From Hofstenia miamia (Eukaryota > Xenacoelomorpha > Acoela > Hofsteniidae): a stretch of 64,000 bases of DNA. The number at the start of each line of letters is the position of its first letter. The first letter of the stretch is position 1. Made by a program: the position numbers and the translations under genes. This document shows positions 12,568 through 25,310 of the stretch, piece after piece. Where the stretch lies: NCBI GenBank assembly GCA_900660155.1, contig CABFPE010000274.1, positions 646,838 to 710,837 on the forward strand, read 5' to 3'. The notes beneath the pieces were generated by a model. It was not told the DNA's origin, made no database searches, and worked only from the letters and a program-made list of their open reading frames with translations.

Positions 12568-14297
12568 TTAACAGTGTTTCATAATGATTTCCATCAAATA
12601 TGACAGAAATTCTGCAAATGTGGCACAAAAAGTCCAAAATTTGGATAGTAACCACATGAAGAAAATGATGTCGGAAGCTATATCCACGTCATGTCATTAC
12701 ACTTAGCTTAGTTGCTTTTGAAATCAATTTTTAGCATGGAATTATCCATATAATTTATTCCATCATTGACATGTACTCCTAAATAGCTATTAATAAAACT
12801 ACTTTATATCGGCATGGGAAGTCTGTTTTATTTAATAATAAATAATAATTTGAAACATGCTGGTAAAGCACTGCCTTTATGAAGTGTCTATCAAGTCCCC
12901 TTGTGGTACTTAGCTTGTGTAAAGAGCATTTTAGCACAAATGCCACTTTTGTCAAGTCAAATTTTTCTGACTCTATTAACGTTAATCTTAAAAATGGAAG
13001 GATTTGGAAAAGAAATTTCTGTCTTTTCTAAGTGATTGGAAACTTTTTCTAAAAGTTCAATTAAAGGCAAAGAATATCTAGGTGGTATAATAGTGCAGAT
13101 TGTAATTCTATATGATGCACAAACATCAAGGAGTACATAATATTATGTACTCCTTGACAAAAATTGAAACTTCTTAATTTATAGGTTATGATATAATGCA
13201 TATTAGTTTGATTTTGTACGATGTACACGTACTACGTAGCAATATACTAACAATAGTTATATGCACAAAAGGTTAATAAAGTTATTCATTTAAAATATTG
13301 TTTCTGTAGATATATGTGATTGGGCAGACGTCGGACAAATATAATCGCAAAAACCTGAGTTAGTAAAACTGCTGCTGTTTGTAAATCGGAAAAACAAATC
13401 CTAGATAATTCTATATGTTGTATAAATGAACGTCAATGCTTTATTATGTCAATGCGAATTCTTGATTCTCTTTAAAAGTCATACTTTATGTGAATTTTAA
13501 TATAAGTTCGATCACTAATTTACAGCAATTTTGACAACTTTAATTGCTCAGAGTCCGCATATAAACAATAAATATTTCATTGAAACAAAGTTTAACGCAC
13601 CTGCTGGAATATCTGATAACTAAAGCAAACAATAGGCTTCTAAATTGTGTAATCAGTTTTAAACATTCAAATGGTTTAGTATTAATCAATCAAAATATGT
13701 TATAAATTCTCAAACAACATATGACATAATATTTTTTTGGGTCGCAGCTGGGATTTTGCCTACTAAAAAAATATGCACTCCACATCAGGTTTGTTTGTTT
13801 ATAAAAAGGCATCTATGTGATTTAATTTACGACAAGCCTCTTGTTTTGAAAAATGTTACTTGTAATAAAAAACTGGAAATTAAATTCTTACTCTATCTTG
13901 CAAAAATGTGCAAACTAATACAACTTTTGCTTTGGACTCAAACCACTTTTATCCAAATGCCACCACTGATCAACCTCCATTTTTTAGGATTTTATTCAAT
14001 TAAAACTAATTTTACATTTTTGTGACTTGCATTTATATACTGTTGAAAATCGGACTTGTATTAATGAACTTTTTCATTCAATAAATGGGATGAAATTTTT
14101 TCTACATTTTGGAGAAGTGCTGCTCAAATTCTCTGCAGATCTATAAACTATATAATATTAATTAAGTAATCTAAAAATATTAATTTTCCTATAAAATAAT
14201 AATATTATCTAAGTGTAATAGTTTAGTGACATTAAGGATTTAATTGTGTGGAATACAAAGGTTTTCTGATAATGGCTTTTTAACAAATATCACACAA
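10809..14297. other. AT-rich DNA, no gene seen
   Basis: No supported gene or complete element. A long TA microsatellite lies at 12485-12563. Reading frames at 11259-11492 (minus) and 13756-14025 (plus) resemble no family I know and have random-looking composition. Confidence 0.6.
12485..12563. repeat. (TA)n microsatellite with inner palindrome
   Basis: Alternating TA run interrupted by tgtcataca in the middle, giving an extended self-complementary tract. Confidence 0.85.
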
Positions 14298-14471
14298 ATA
14301 TATATATATATATATATATATANNNNNNNNNNNNNNNNNNNNNNNNNNNNNNNNNNNNNNNNNNNNNNNNNNNNNNNNNNNNNNNNNNNNNNNNNNNNNN
14401 NNNNNNNNNNNNNNNNNNNNNNNNNNNNNNNNNNNNNNNNNNNNNNNNNNNNNNNNNNNNNNNNNNNNNNN

Positions 14472-14503
<32 letters not shown>

Positions 14504-14504
14504 C
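14298..14504. repeat. (TA)n tract containing a 149-base N gap
   Basis: Alternating TA enters and leaves a run of N (14323-14471). The true length of the repeat is unknown. Confidence 0.9.
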
Positions 14505-14584
14505 TTTTACCAGTTTGCACCGCACACTAGTGGTTCAATAGTTGCCTAGCAATAAATATATTTCAGTGTTAATGAAAATCTTAC

Positions 14585-14764
14585 AGAAGGTTTTTATCAT
14601 ATTTTGACAGTCTTCTATTGAGGGCAGAAGGAAGGGGAGAGGATTTTGCGAAGTAGCACTTTTTCTTCACTGAACTACATGAGGTTGACTGATGCATGTC
14701 TTCATCCACCGTTGAAGTGCTTCTTCGGCAAAAAGAGAAGCCCTTTGACTTTTTGGAACTCATA
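14585..14764 (-). CDS. Candidate host exon B, unidentified gene
   Basis: An open stretch encodes about 59 residues rich in Ser, Lys and Thr (starts MSSKKSKGFSFCRRSTST, ends RRLSKYDKNL), so it is probably a disordered, basic region. On the minus strand it is preceded by an acceptor-like tttttag and followed by a strong donor gtaaga (GT at 14584-14583). It begins with one nucleotide that completes the codon left open by the candidate exon at 15139-15049, and the phases agree. Codon use is mixed rather than AT-driven, unlike the noise around it. I recognise no domain. Alternatively the ATG at 14763 could be a start codon in a first exon. Support is splice signals and open frame only. Confidence 0.45.
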
Positions 14765-15048
14765 CTAAAAACTTGTGTATATGCACCATTTGATTTGAAG
14801 TCGCACGCTTGCTGATTTGATTATTTCGTTTCAATGACGCGACTGTAGCGCCTCAAAATACAATGCGGCAAAATTTAATTCTTCTTCTTTTGCACAAACT
14901 AGTTTTTCCACTTGAATGGCCGTTATATTTTAAACATATTTGTTAAATAGATTATTTGTTCGTAAACCGCGTAAAATAAGTAGCACCCCACATGACTTAT
15001 AGAAATGATAAAAATATAAGAAACCATAAAATAATTAAAGACTCATAC

Positions 15049-15139
15049 AAATCGTCTCCATTATCCACCGGTGAATTTACTGGGTCACTTATTTGTGAAC
15101 GGAATTGTCCAACACCAGTTGTTTGATTAGCACCATTGA
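15049..15139 (-). CDS. Candidate host exon A, unidentified gene
   Basis: On the minus strand, a tttttgctaaag acceptor precedes 91 nt that read openly as NGANQTTGVGQFRSQ followed by ISDPVNSPVDNGDD, and a donor gtatga follows (GT at 15048-15047). It leaves two nucleotides (TT), which the T opening exon B at 14764 completes across a 284 nt intron. The residues are polar and Asn/Asp/Gly rich. No family is recognised. Exons further up- or downstream were not found. Confidence 0.4.
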
Positions 15140-15212
15140 CTTTAGCAAAAAATCAATATTTTGAAGACTCAAAGAAATTTATTTCAGATATTATATAAAA
15201 CAAATGTAAGTA

Positions 15213-15214
<2 letters not shown>

Positions 15215-15252
<38 letters not shown>
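15215..15252. repeat. (TA)n microsatellite
   Basis: Alternating TA run just upstream (minus-strand sense) of the candidate exon pair. Confidence 0.85.
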
Positions 15253-15257
<5 letters not shown>

Positions 15258-15354
15258 TTCTTTAAATTGCAAAAAACAGCTACTTAATATGCAGGTTGAA
15301 TTAAAGTTATATATGGATTTTATTAGTTCCCAAATTTATAGTAAATTTTGTGGA

Positions 15355-16008
15355 GTTACTCAAACAGTCGACAGACTGATGAGTGGATGATTCCACGATC
15401 TGGGTCCGGACCTTAATCCCTGTACGTGTACCAGGTCGGCTTAATCGTGAGAAACCTCTGGCGACCCCTGGCATGCAGAGTGCTGATCTGTGTTGTGTCT
15501 GATCAACAGAGTGAAGGTGAAAGACGAACTTCAGTTGAGAGGGTTGCGCCTCTCCCGCTTTGGCCAACCAAGACTACTAACGGTGGTAACTAAGCATCTA
15601 GTGAATAAAAGTCTCCTGTTAAAAGGCATGTTGGATCATAACTACCTGTGACACAGCAAATCTGCCTCACATTAAGGCACAGCAAATGCTGGCTTTGGCC
15701 GATTTCATAGGCCAGAGATAGAAAGTCTCCTCTCTGTATGACTGCCCTGTGAGACGCACCCTAACTGGTACCAGTAGCGGTCTTGCTAACAGTGTTTCCC
15801 CCGTCTGTCTCCCCAATCCTAGAACAGTTAGGCTTCTTGACCGCTACGGCCCCCAAATATACACACTATACATTGTGGCACTTTCTGTACTCTTGGTTTT
15901 AACGTCTGATGTGGATTCGGGTCTCCGCACACCGACGCGCTCACTGACTGCTAGCATTACCCAGGAATCACCGCGTGGAGACATAGCTCTTATGGTTCCC
16001 TTATAGTG
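15355..16008. other. GC-rich island, probable unidentified repeat
   Basis: About 650 bases with clearly higher GC and many CpGs in a ~30% GC setting. Both strands carry modest open frames (minus 15307-15567; plus 15749-16006), neither with a domain I recognise. Internal echoes include cacagcaaat twice (about 15654 and 15680) and aaagtctcct twice (about 15608 and 15721). The sharp composition change suggests a mobile element piece, for example a LINE 5' region or a non-autonomous repeat, or transferred DNA. No terminal repeats or target duplication were found, so the class is open. Confidence 0.4.
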
Positions 16009-19002
16009 AATAACTTTTCCTCCAATTTTCCTTAGTGTATTTTTTGAACAAAAAATGCTGATTTAAAATAATGATTGATAATAACAAAAGTAGAACTGAA
16101 TTAAATTTATTGCTTAAATGTATATAAAGTCTACAAATTAACACATTACAAAAGCTTTACAAAACTATTTACATTATACATTATAAATTTAAGAGCAGTT
16201 CTAAAAGTAATTCGACCAGGCATTGAGTTTATTATCTATGCCCAATAATGCTTACTTATGCAATAAAAATTGTTAGATTTTTCTTGAAGTGATTGTAATT
16301 TTTCTTACATTGTATATCAATTTTCATTCCATCAGATTAAATGTCTAAAAGAAACGGCATCTTGTTGAATAGCTATACTCATAGTGTTTCATTCGTGTTC
16401 TTGATTGTGATGCTATTATTTAGGAAACTTAATGAACTTGATTCATAAAAAAATTTATGAAACATACATAAAGATTGATACTAAATATAGTAACTGAGGG
16501 CCAGAATATCATATAATGATCTTAATTGCGCTATTTACTTATGCTTTTAATATAATTAAGTGTTCTAAATGCCCAACTAAATATTTTTGCTAGCTATTTA
16601 ACGTTTTTGCGATATGCTATTTTAAAAAATGAGCTCATAATGGACGAGGCTCTGTCATGCTGAAATAATCTTAATGAGAATTTGCGCATGCGATGAAGTT
16701 GTGCATAACAAATTCTTCAAGCATGGTGACGTTGTTCTGTTTAGTGATTGTTGTTTCAAAAAATGTACAAGTTTGTATTGTGTAAAATTCAAGAAATTTG
16801 TGTCATTTGTAGACGACTTGTTCACCCTTTGGAGGAAGTGAAGAGCCTATGTTCTTGCAAGATTATTGAATCAAGGAGTCTGGTTATATTTAGGAAAACG
16901 TCCCAGATAATCCTAGATCCAGGATCATTGCAAGAGAATTTAAGAAATTACTAACTGAAAACGAGCCAATAATTTTTATCCTAACAAACAAAATCTATAA
17001 AGTTCTAATTCTTTTTTTGGTTATTTTGAAATTTCTTCCATTGTTCTAGAAAACTAATAAACTAAGAGTAAGCAACAAAATAAATGATCAAAGTTCCATT
17101 AGGGGATAAAACAAATCTGAAAAAATATTTGTTCTGAATCAGAGTAAAAAATCACCTTCGTCCATCTCCGAGTAGAAATAGTAATAGGTATAGTGACAAA
17201 AAAGAACAAAAATGGATAAGGAAAGAATAAATATAAGAATGACAACTCCCTAGAAGCAGGAGCAATGGGTAAGAATCACAACGGATAAATATAATAATGA
17301 CAACTCCCTAGAAGCAGGAGCAATGGGTAAGAATCACAAGAGCTACTTGGAGAAGTTAAGATTCCTTAAAACAGGAGATTAATAGTATAGGACTGTTTCT
17401 TTTAGGTATAAGTAGATTTTTAGCAAACGATCTCTGAATTAAATGAATAGCTGGTGATTTTCCGGAGAAGAAAATCAAAGCCATTGTGAAGTTGTGAAGA
17501 TATTTAGCTTTTTGCTCTGTTAGTAAAATGACAAATTACTATAATATTTTAGTTATCAAAGTTCCTATAGTTCTTTGCCACAAAAAACTAAAATGTTCAA
17601 AATTCTTTTGTTTTTTATTAATTTCAAGCACAATGGTGTATAGAACAATAATTGGATGAAAAACGAGTTATTCAAATTAACAAGATGAACAATAGGCAAA
17701 AGTAGAATGTGACCCGATAACAGGGAATGGCTATGCTATATGTATTTCACTCTTTACTAAAGTCTAAAAACATTAATCGTTGATTTTTCTGAGTTGTCAC
17801 AATTGTACAAGGACGATATAATTTTACCATGTGTTATGCATGACAGCATGATATAATGCAGACTTGCCATTGTGAGCGTAATAAAATTTACAATTAAAAG
17901 TGATCTTGATGCAAAATTTTAGTCATTTTATCACATTTATATTTCTTCAAATTTATTTAGATGATTATTACTGGGTTATTTATGCCATGTAAATTTAGGA
18001 ATTATAATCTCTTGACAACCAATACATAGTTTTTCAACACATATATTTTGAGAAATCTTATATCTACCAAATTGATATAACCTTGGAGTTCTCACTTCCA
18101 TGAATAAACTCTTGCATTAAGTTTCATTTACATGTGTAAAAACTAAATATAGTCAAACAAATATGGAATAGGTGTGTTGGTATGTATATGCAAATGTACC
18201 ATTTAGAATTGCACATTGTTTTAAATTTTTTACATAAATATTGGTTTCTCTATTGGAAGCAATAAAGAAAATATTTATAGTTTAACAATTTTGCAGCTAT
18301 TATTGATCATAGTGTAATACTTAGTTAAATTCCAAACCAGAAAAGTACTCAGCCTTACCTCAAACCCAACTGACATTACTCTAAGGATCTTATAAGACAA
18401 AGACATAAAATTAAACATCTGATAAAAATTAGTGAACTAAAATAAGTTCACAATACAGCAAACCTTCATTACATGTAAAATGAGACCCTAAGCATATACC
18501 TTTTACAAAATTATATGACCTTGCCTATTCATATAAGTATAGAGCATTTTAAGTAGCATATCAAGTCCAAAAAAACATTTCTAAAAACTGTCGGATAACA
18601 ATTTTAACCATTCTAGTTGCTATAGGCGAAATCTTTACACTCTTCATTTGTACAAAATAGTAATGACATGATCTGCACAGATAGCTGAAAATCTTGGCTG
18701 AAGAATCGTTTGATTGAAGTAACCAAAGACCTCCTCTGACCATTAAACAGCCTTCAACATTTGCACTGGATTCTTCGACACCCGAATTTTATTGGTCTCA
18801 GTCTCAACTAGTCCAATTGGATCTTTATCCTAGTTTCTTCCCATGCCAGTCCTATGACAATTTTTTGTCTCATGTTTCCACGCATACATTCAATTTAGGG
18901 CAAACTGGAAAATTTTCGACTAACATTCTCAAATTATAACACCAGTTTCCTCATTTATGATCCCAAGTAATTGTTAGTCCCAGTCACAATGTAATACTTA
19001 GT
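16009..19002. other. AT-rich DNA, no supported gene
   Basis: Contains a small tandem duplication at 17228-17339 and one short frame, 16674-16841, whose 55-residue product (starts MRICACDEVVHNKFF) is Cys, Phe and Lys rich. Nothing identifies that product and it has no splice or start context that would make it convincing. Confidence 0.5.
17228..17339. repeat. Two-copy tandem repeat, 58 bp period
   Basis: Copies 17228-17285 and 17286-17339 are nearly identical (shared core caactccctagaagcaggag). The few differences suggest a fairly recent local duplication. Confidence 0.85.
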
Positions 19003-19010
19003 ACCAAATG

Positions 19011-19732
19011 CAGTGATGCCCTGTTAAACTAAATAAAACCGTTTTTTCTCTTTAACAGATTTTAAATTATATAACAGATCTGTTTAGCAGAATTTCCAAC
19101 ATTTATTTAACAGAAATTGCTAAATAAAAGGCATTAAAGAGCAATGAATTTTGCAAAAAGTTTTATCGAAAAAATTAACACAAAATCAATTTAAAATAAG
19201 ACGGGTTTTAATGCTCTGTATGCTCTGACGATTCTTCTGATTTTCTGTAAGAATACACGCTCCACATTGGCTGGCGAAGGAAGTACTGAAAGTATTGCAC
19301 ATGCTATTTTAGGCAAATGCACCCAGTTTTTGTTCTCCTTGAATAACGAATGCGCAGACAAGTCAGAGTCGTTAGTGCTCAGAAAATCATTAAGCTCCTC
19401 TTCTAATGTCTGCACATTATCGCGAATTCTTGAACGTTTGGGTGCACCAAATTTTAGCAACAAAAATATTTCGTCGACAGTAGACAATAAAAGAGGTGAT
19501 TCGGTAGGGTGCCCGGGATTTTCCAATGCTGTTTCTGCATCGAACTTCAATGATTTTGTTTAATTTGACATTTAACAGATTCTTTTAACAGGTTTTTTTA
19601 ACAGATTTGCGTTTAACTGAAAACTGATCTGTTAAACAGAAATCTGTTAAACAGATAAGACATTTAACTAACTGAAATAAAACAGATCTGTTAAGCAATT
19701 TGTTAAACAGATTATAAAACGGGACATCACTG
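19011..19732 (-). mobile_element. Internally deleted hAT transposon
   Basis: Terminal inverted repeats: left cagtgatgccctgttaaact, right (reverse complement) cagtgatgtcccgttttata. Target duplication: accaaatg at 19003-19010 and accaaatc at 19733-19740, matching 7 of 8, the length expected for hAT. Many copies of ttaacag / ctgttaa fill both subterminal zones, as is usual for hAT transposase-binding sites. At 722 bp it is far shorter than an autonomous hAT (about 2.5-4 kb) and keeps only the end of the transposase gene. Confidence 0.9.
19191..19550 (-). pseudogene. hAT transposase C-terminal dimerisation domain
   Basis: The 119-residue frame ends with the hallmark of the hAT C-terminal dimerisation region. 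NKNWVHLPKIACAILSVLP is followed by SPANVERVF and RALKP, matching the family pattern in which W..L..IA..IL..P.SSA..ER.FS precedes the terminal helix. The DDE core, BED finger and insertion domain are missing. It lies inside the 722 bp element and reads toward its left end. Not functional as a transposase. Confidence 0.8.
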
Positions 19733-19740
19733 ACCAAATC

Positions 19741-22050
19741 GTATTCCCATGTGACAAAATGGTCCTGCAGAACTTTAATATGCGCGTACCAAGCGACAAA
19801 TATAATTTCACGTACAGATGCAAGAGGCAGATATGAAAAGAAAAAGTTTTGCACTTTTAGCTATATATTTTTTATGTCTCAAATTAATTGTTAACAATAT
19901 CAGAAATATTGGATTAGCATAGTCCTATAATTGTTAAGGTAAGTGTAATAGAGCCATATGTCGTATGTAAACATATTTCAAGGGCCTACACTTTTTCCAT
20001 TCTATAAAGTTATGCAAATATTTTGATGAGAAATACAAAGTTCGTTCAGAAACCAAAATCTTATTCGAAAATATCAAATCTTTAAAATATAAATGATTGG
20101 AATTAATGGTTTCGTTGACAAGCAGGGTGTTGCTTCTGAAACAAATTGTGTAAAGTTAAATATTAAGAGAAATAAGAAAGTACATAAAATTCTTTGTAAA
20201 AAGTAACTGAATTTGTTGTACATCATAAGAATTATAGAAGCACTCTGAATTTCACCACAAAAATTTTTTCAAACAAAAACTTTGCATTGCTGAGCTTGAC
20301 TTTGGCATGGTGTAAAAATTGTCACTAGCACTGCTTTAATAAGCATTTGGGCGCGTCACTATTGTTTGAGTTTTGCACAGCCTTAATCATGAAAGTGAAA
20401 ATATTGTTAAGGTGGAAGTGAATGATAATTTTCTCAAATCTTTTTGATTAAAAGTATAATCTTTTGTTATAATTTAAATTTTAGTTGATAAAATGTTAGT
20501 ACTTGTAAATTTATTTTTAGCATAATAGAGTTTTTCTAAACGGGAATTGGTATGATAGCAAATTGTTTCATTATTATTGAACGTTTGAACTACACTAGAT
20601 TGATAGCAATAAAGGAATTAATATTAATTACATTTCATTTACTTACATGAATTTTGAATAATACATTTAACATTTTACTAATTTCAATTCCATAGTATTT
20701 TCTTTGCTTAATATGAAAATTAACTAGAAATTCTGTTGAGGTGGCCATAAATATTTTTGTTGTAAGATCTTTGAATACATTAAAGTGCAATAACTAATGA
20801 CCATTTTCGTTTTCTGTAATTATATTGAAACTAAAATATTTTGTTATTAAAAGAGATTTGATGTATAAAACATTAGGTATAATTTTATTGACGTCATACG
20901 AATAGATTTAATGATTCTGTTGTGTTTTGTTGTGCCTGATGTGTGAAACAACAGCATTTTGCGCTTGTGTTGTGTTGTTGTGTAAAAATAATCACTCAAC
21001 AGCAATCGTGCTGACCGGGGCAATCATCATATGAAAATGTTTGTTCGTTTCTTATTCAATGGAAATTGCCTTTTTACGGTTTTTTGAGATGATAGAACAT
21101 ACAATTGTGATGTAAAATGTATTTCCACCAAACCTGGGTTTTGAACGTCATAGGCTATCCGGAAATTTTCTAAACATATTTCTATCATGGTACTTTTTCA
21201 TATGTTTTCTCTGAGATCCGCAGTGTCCGCAATGTTGATCAAGGAGATTGACACTTCCCATATGCTTAGTGTACAATGCTTACACATTAGGTCTCCCTTC
21301 GTCTATTTTCTTTATGTTTTTGTACCTGTATCTCCATGGAAGATAACATTTTTACTTTGCCACTATCTTTTTAAGTAAAAGCCAGCAATTCGCCTCACCC
21401 ATTAACACAAGTGACTGCATTTCCCCTATCTTCAATGATACTTTCCTAATGCCAGGTATTAGTTCCTTCATATAATACTTGACAATTTTGCAAGGCCCAC
21501 TAACTTTTTTTCTCTGAGATTAATGAATAAAGGAACATTTGCGATAAATTTTTTCATGTATACGATAATATATATGATATGGCTTTTGTAAAAAAGACAT
21601 TGCATAAGTGTGAGAGTAATATTAGAACATAACCCTCATTTTGCACATATATTGCTATAGAAAATATAACGAAGCAACTCGTTTTTTCGTTTTATTTTTG
21701 ACAGAGCAAGTCAACAACTAACCTATTAATTCTTTTGCTATGCGAACTATAAAATGAAATTCACTACAAATGTAATTAAGCAGTTATACATCAGTCCTGA
21801 TAAAGCCTAGCATAGTATTTTGGTCCATCACAATGTGTCTATTAAATTACCAAAGATCTGATAGTATGCTTCCAAGGCAATCACAAACTTAACGTTATAA
21901 ATTGTATTTGTTCTTCAGTTATCTTTATTTCAGCACATTTATTAAAGTATTAACATATAAACAACACCTTAACAAAACCTCAAATTTGCATGTGGAAATG
22001 TTTTGGAAATCTATGGACCTGTTTTTCCATAGATTACTTTACTTCCACTT
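19741..22050. other. AT-rich DNA, no gene seen
   Basis: No supported feature. The frames at 19585-19854 (minus) and 21187-21378 (plus) have no recognisable motif. A TG-rich stretch (about 20920-20985) is simple-sequence-like. Confidence 0.55.
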
Positions 22051-22053
22051 GGA

Positions 22054-22590
22054 TTGATAAACTTCAGACGAATTGTAAATCGGCTTGGGCTAGGGTTCAT
22101 AAAGTCATTGGTTACAACAACATCATACAGTTTTGTCCAAAAGCAACAACTTTCTATTCAATTTTTGCAAAGAATCATCTTCAGTGAAGATTCTTCACTA
22201 GGGATTGTTTCATCATACACAAACTTTTCTTTTAACAGGAGAAGATATGGCGTATTTATCATTAACGTTTGCATAAGCCTATTTTAAATTACAGACATAA
22301 GGTAGTGATGTGTACCATCTTTTTGCGACATGTTCATAAATCCTTCATCAAAATTTATTTCTTTAGATAATTGCAGAAACAAGAGCACATTGTGCAAGTT
22401 GAATTCTTCAAAGTTGTAGTAATTAATTGTTGTAGGAGTTCTTAGCAATATTATGCGGAAGTGAAGCAATTTCATTATGCTGTTCTTCCGCCACATCCTT
22501 GAGAAGTTTTGAATAGATTGCACCTTAATGATAATGTAATACTTAGTTACGTACAGAAGCTTCAACATCTTTCATGGTCCTGCTAATTTT
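22054..22590 (+). pseudogene. Possible decayed Tc1-like transposase
   Basis: Across shifting frames there are fragments resembling a Tc1 transposase in the right order: FAKNHL (the end of the linker helix), then IIFSEDSSLGIVSSY near 22180, where the first catalytic D would sit (IFSDES in the family), then LDNCRNKSTLCKL near 22370, reminiscent of QDNAxxHxxK. No inverted repeats were found. This is a weak, by-eye call and the fragments could be chance. Confidence 0.3.
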
Positions 22591-22821
22591 CTTTCTATAT
22601 TTTGCTTTTCTATAGAAATTTTCTCTATGAAGATATAAAATGTTTTATTGGTTACGTTTACCTCATATTTGCCTGGGATGTACTGGCAGACTAGTTACTA
22701 TTTACCATGATGCGTCCTGGCATACTTGTCACCCTGTAGTGTATATTGTATATAATTGTACTCTTTGTCACTTGTGTTCTAATAAAACGATTTTACTCAT
22801 TGGTACTGTCAAATCATTACA

Positions 22822-25310
22822 TGGTGACAGAGGTGGGATGGCATTCGAAACATTGAAGCCTCTTCCCTTTGATATCGATAGTCCAAGTATAGCAATCGAA
22901 TGGACCAAATGAAAACGAAGCTTTATGCTGTTCATGGAAGCCACTGAGGTTGACGAAAAGCCGGACAAGGTTAAAATTGGAATTCTGATTTGATGCATTG
23001 GAGACGCAGCAAATGAAGTTTTTACGAATTTTACATGGCCAAGAACAGAGGATAAAAATGAATTCGAAAATGTCATGATTATTTAAACGAGGAACCAATG
23101 AAGTTTTTGAACGATTTCAATTTTTCAAGCTTTCCAAATCTAACGTGAAAATTGACCAATTTGTGAATATGTTAAGAACCCAGGCAAAACACTGCAATTT
23201 TGGACCACTCGAAGATACTCTTATTCGGGATCGAATTATATTCTCAATTCAAGACATCCGATTGCAAGAAAGACTTTTGAGAGAACCCAATATTGATCTC
23301 CAAAAAACTACTCAATTCTGTCGCGCAGCTGAGGAAACGACCGAACACTTACGGCAACTGAATATTGATGATGAAGATGTTAACACCAAACAAGAAATTG
23401 ATGCTATTAGACGAAGAAGGAATCAGTTAAGCACGCAATATTATGAATGTAGACAGTGTGGAAGGAATCATGCGGCTAGAAATTGTCCAGCATTCGGAAA
23501 AAAGTGCAATAAATGCGGCAAGCCAAACCATTTCGCGGTCAAATGCAGAGCCCATTTGCAAAGTAACTCTTTTCACTATCAAAGACGCCAAGATTTGGAC
23601 AACTTGGATGAAGAAGATGCACAAAGTGAAGGCGAATCAAGTTATGAATGTGATGTGATTCATTCGTCAAAGAGGAAAACAAGAATTAAAGACATTACAA
23701 CAACTATCCTAATTGAGGACTATCCCCTTAACATCAAAGTTGATTCTGGTGCTCAATGTAACGTCTTACCATTAAAAATCCTAAAAGAAATTGAAAAGAA
23801 GTCTAACAAAAAGATACCAATATCACGATCTCGTGGGAAGCTTACTGGTTATAACGGACAGAATATTCCCATCAGTGGAGAAGTCAAATTACCTACTGTC
23901 ATAGGAAGGAATAAGCGAAAATTAAATGTTAAATTCTTAGTTGTTCTAACTAATAACAAAGCGATTCTAGGTCTAAACACGTCGTTGAAATCAGAAATAC
24001 TGGGAGTAAGATTCAAGAACCCGGAGGAGAACGAAATACCCTCTATCAAAAATTCGAGAGATTCGAACCCTTTTCGGATGGGGCCCGAAACGCAATAGAC
24101 AAGCACCAAAACATCCGGGCCAGCAAAAGATGTTTTAAAGGAGATATTGCACAAATACAATGACGTTTTCTCTGGATATGGTAGAGTTCATGATGAGTAC
24201 GCCCCTTGAAGCGATTTGCAAGACCAATTATGCATCCCCTAGAAGATACCCTTTGTCATTAATTCCAAGGTTAAAAAGCAAGTTGAAAGATCTTCAAGCA
24301 TCTGGAATAATTTCAAAGGTGGATGAAGCAACAGAATGGGTTGGTAGCATGGTAGTTGTCGAAAAGTCTAATGGAGATTTAAGGATTACCTTTGATAACA
24401 AAACACTGAACCAACAAATTAACCGAGAATACCACTATCCGCCTTCGAACGCAAGACTTCGAGAGTTCTTCAATGGCAAGAAGTTTTTTACAGTCATGGA
24501 TCTCTCAAATTGTTACTGGCATATTCTGTTAACAAGGCGTTCAGCACTCCTGTGTACCTTTAACACGCCATTTGGTCGATATTGTTGGAACCGACTACCG
24601 TTTGGATTGTCATCTGCATCAGACAAATCGCAGAGTATGATTGATCGAGAGTTTGGAGACATAGAAAACGTAATCGCAATCCACGACGACATCTGCATAG
24701 CTACAGCGACAAGAGAAACTCATATTGAAACAGTGAAATTAGTACTACAACGAGCACTATTAAGGAATATCAAACTTAATAGAAGAAAGATTCAACTGAT
24801 GAAGAACACTGTAAAATATATGGGATTTATCATAAGTGACCGTGGATTTCATCCCGACCCAAATAAAGTACAAGTTATTGAAAGATACTCAACACCAACA
24901 GATAAACAGTCTCTTCAATGATTTCTTGGAATTGTCAACTATTTATCCGAGTTTATTCCTAACTACTCAGAAATTACAACGCCTTTGCGGCACCGGCTAA
25001 AGAAAGATTCGCAATTTATGTGGGATCAGCAACACGAAAAATCCATCCAACACTTGAAGGAGCTCCTAACGTCCGATCCAATACTAAGGCATTTCGATAA
25101 TAAACTACCTGTAACTATACAAACGGAATTGTTGTGTCTACATGCCTAAGTCATGCAGAGAACAAGTAATTAAAGTACTTCACGGGGCACATATGGGTAT
25201 AATGAAGACTAAAAAGTTCGCGAGACAGTTTGTTGTCTGGCCACGAATGCGTGATGATATCGAATCATTCATCGCAAAATGTGTGATATGCAAACTAAAA
25301 TTTTACTAAA
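22822..25310 (+). mobile_element. Ty3/Gypsy LTR retrotransposon fossil, partial
   Basis: Order of parts: a possible primer-binding site (tggtgacagaggtggg at 22822); a gag region from 22838; a nucleocapsid segment with two CCHC zinc knuckles and then an aspartic protease with VDSGAQCNVLP (23145-24098); a Ty3/Gypsy reverse transcriptase (24160 to about 25120) with FTVMDLSNCYWHI, LPFGLSSA and IHDDI; and the start of an integrase zinc-binding domain (about 25150-25300), after which similarity stops. Sequence just before 22822 has a TATA-like box (22634) and an AATAAA-like signal (22781), and may be the end of a 5' LTR. No 3' LTR was seen. The copy is broken, with several breaks, and truncated. 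It is old but not ancient, since the domains are still easy to read. No function is expected. Confidence 0.85.

Noticed and set aside
14244-14549. Reading frames across the TA tract and N gap
   Set aside because: They are Tyr-Ile repeats from (TA)n plus unknown residues from the N run; not coding.
16674-16841. 55-residue frame starting MRICACDEVVHNKFF
   Set aside because: Residues look somewhat protein-like, but no domain, no splice or promoter context, and no neighbours to support it.
18301-22545. Motif tgtaatacttagt found three times (about 18312, 18990, 22532)
   Set aside because: Only 13 bases shared with unrelated flanks; AT-rich DNA makes such matches plausible by chance.
22284-22568. 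94-residue minus-strand frame
   Set aside because: Shadow on the opposite strand of a probable decayed Tc1 remnant; no recognised motif of its own.
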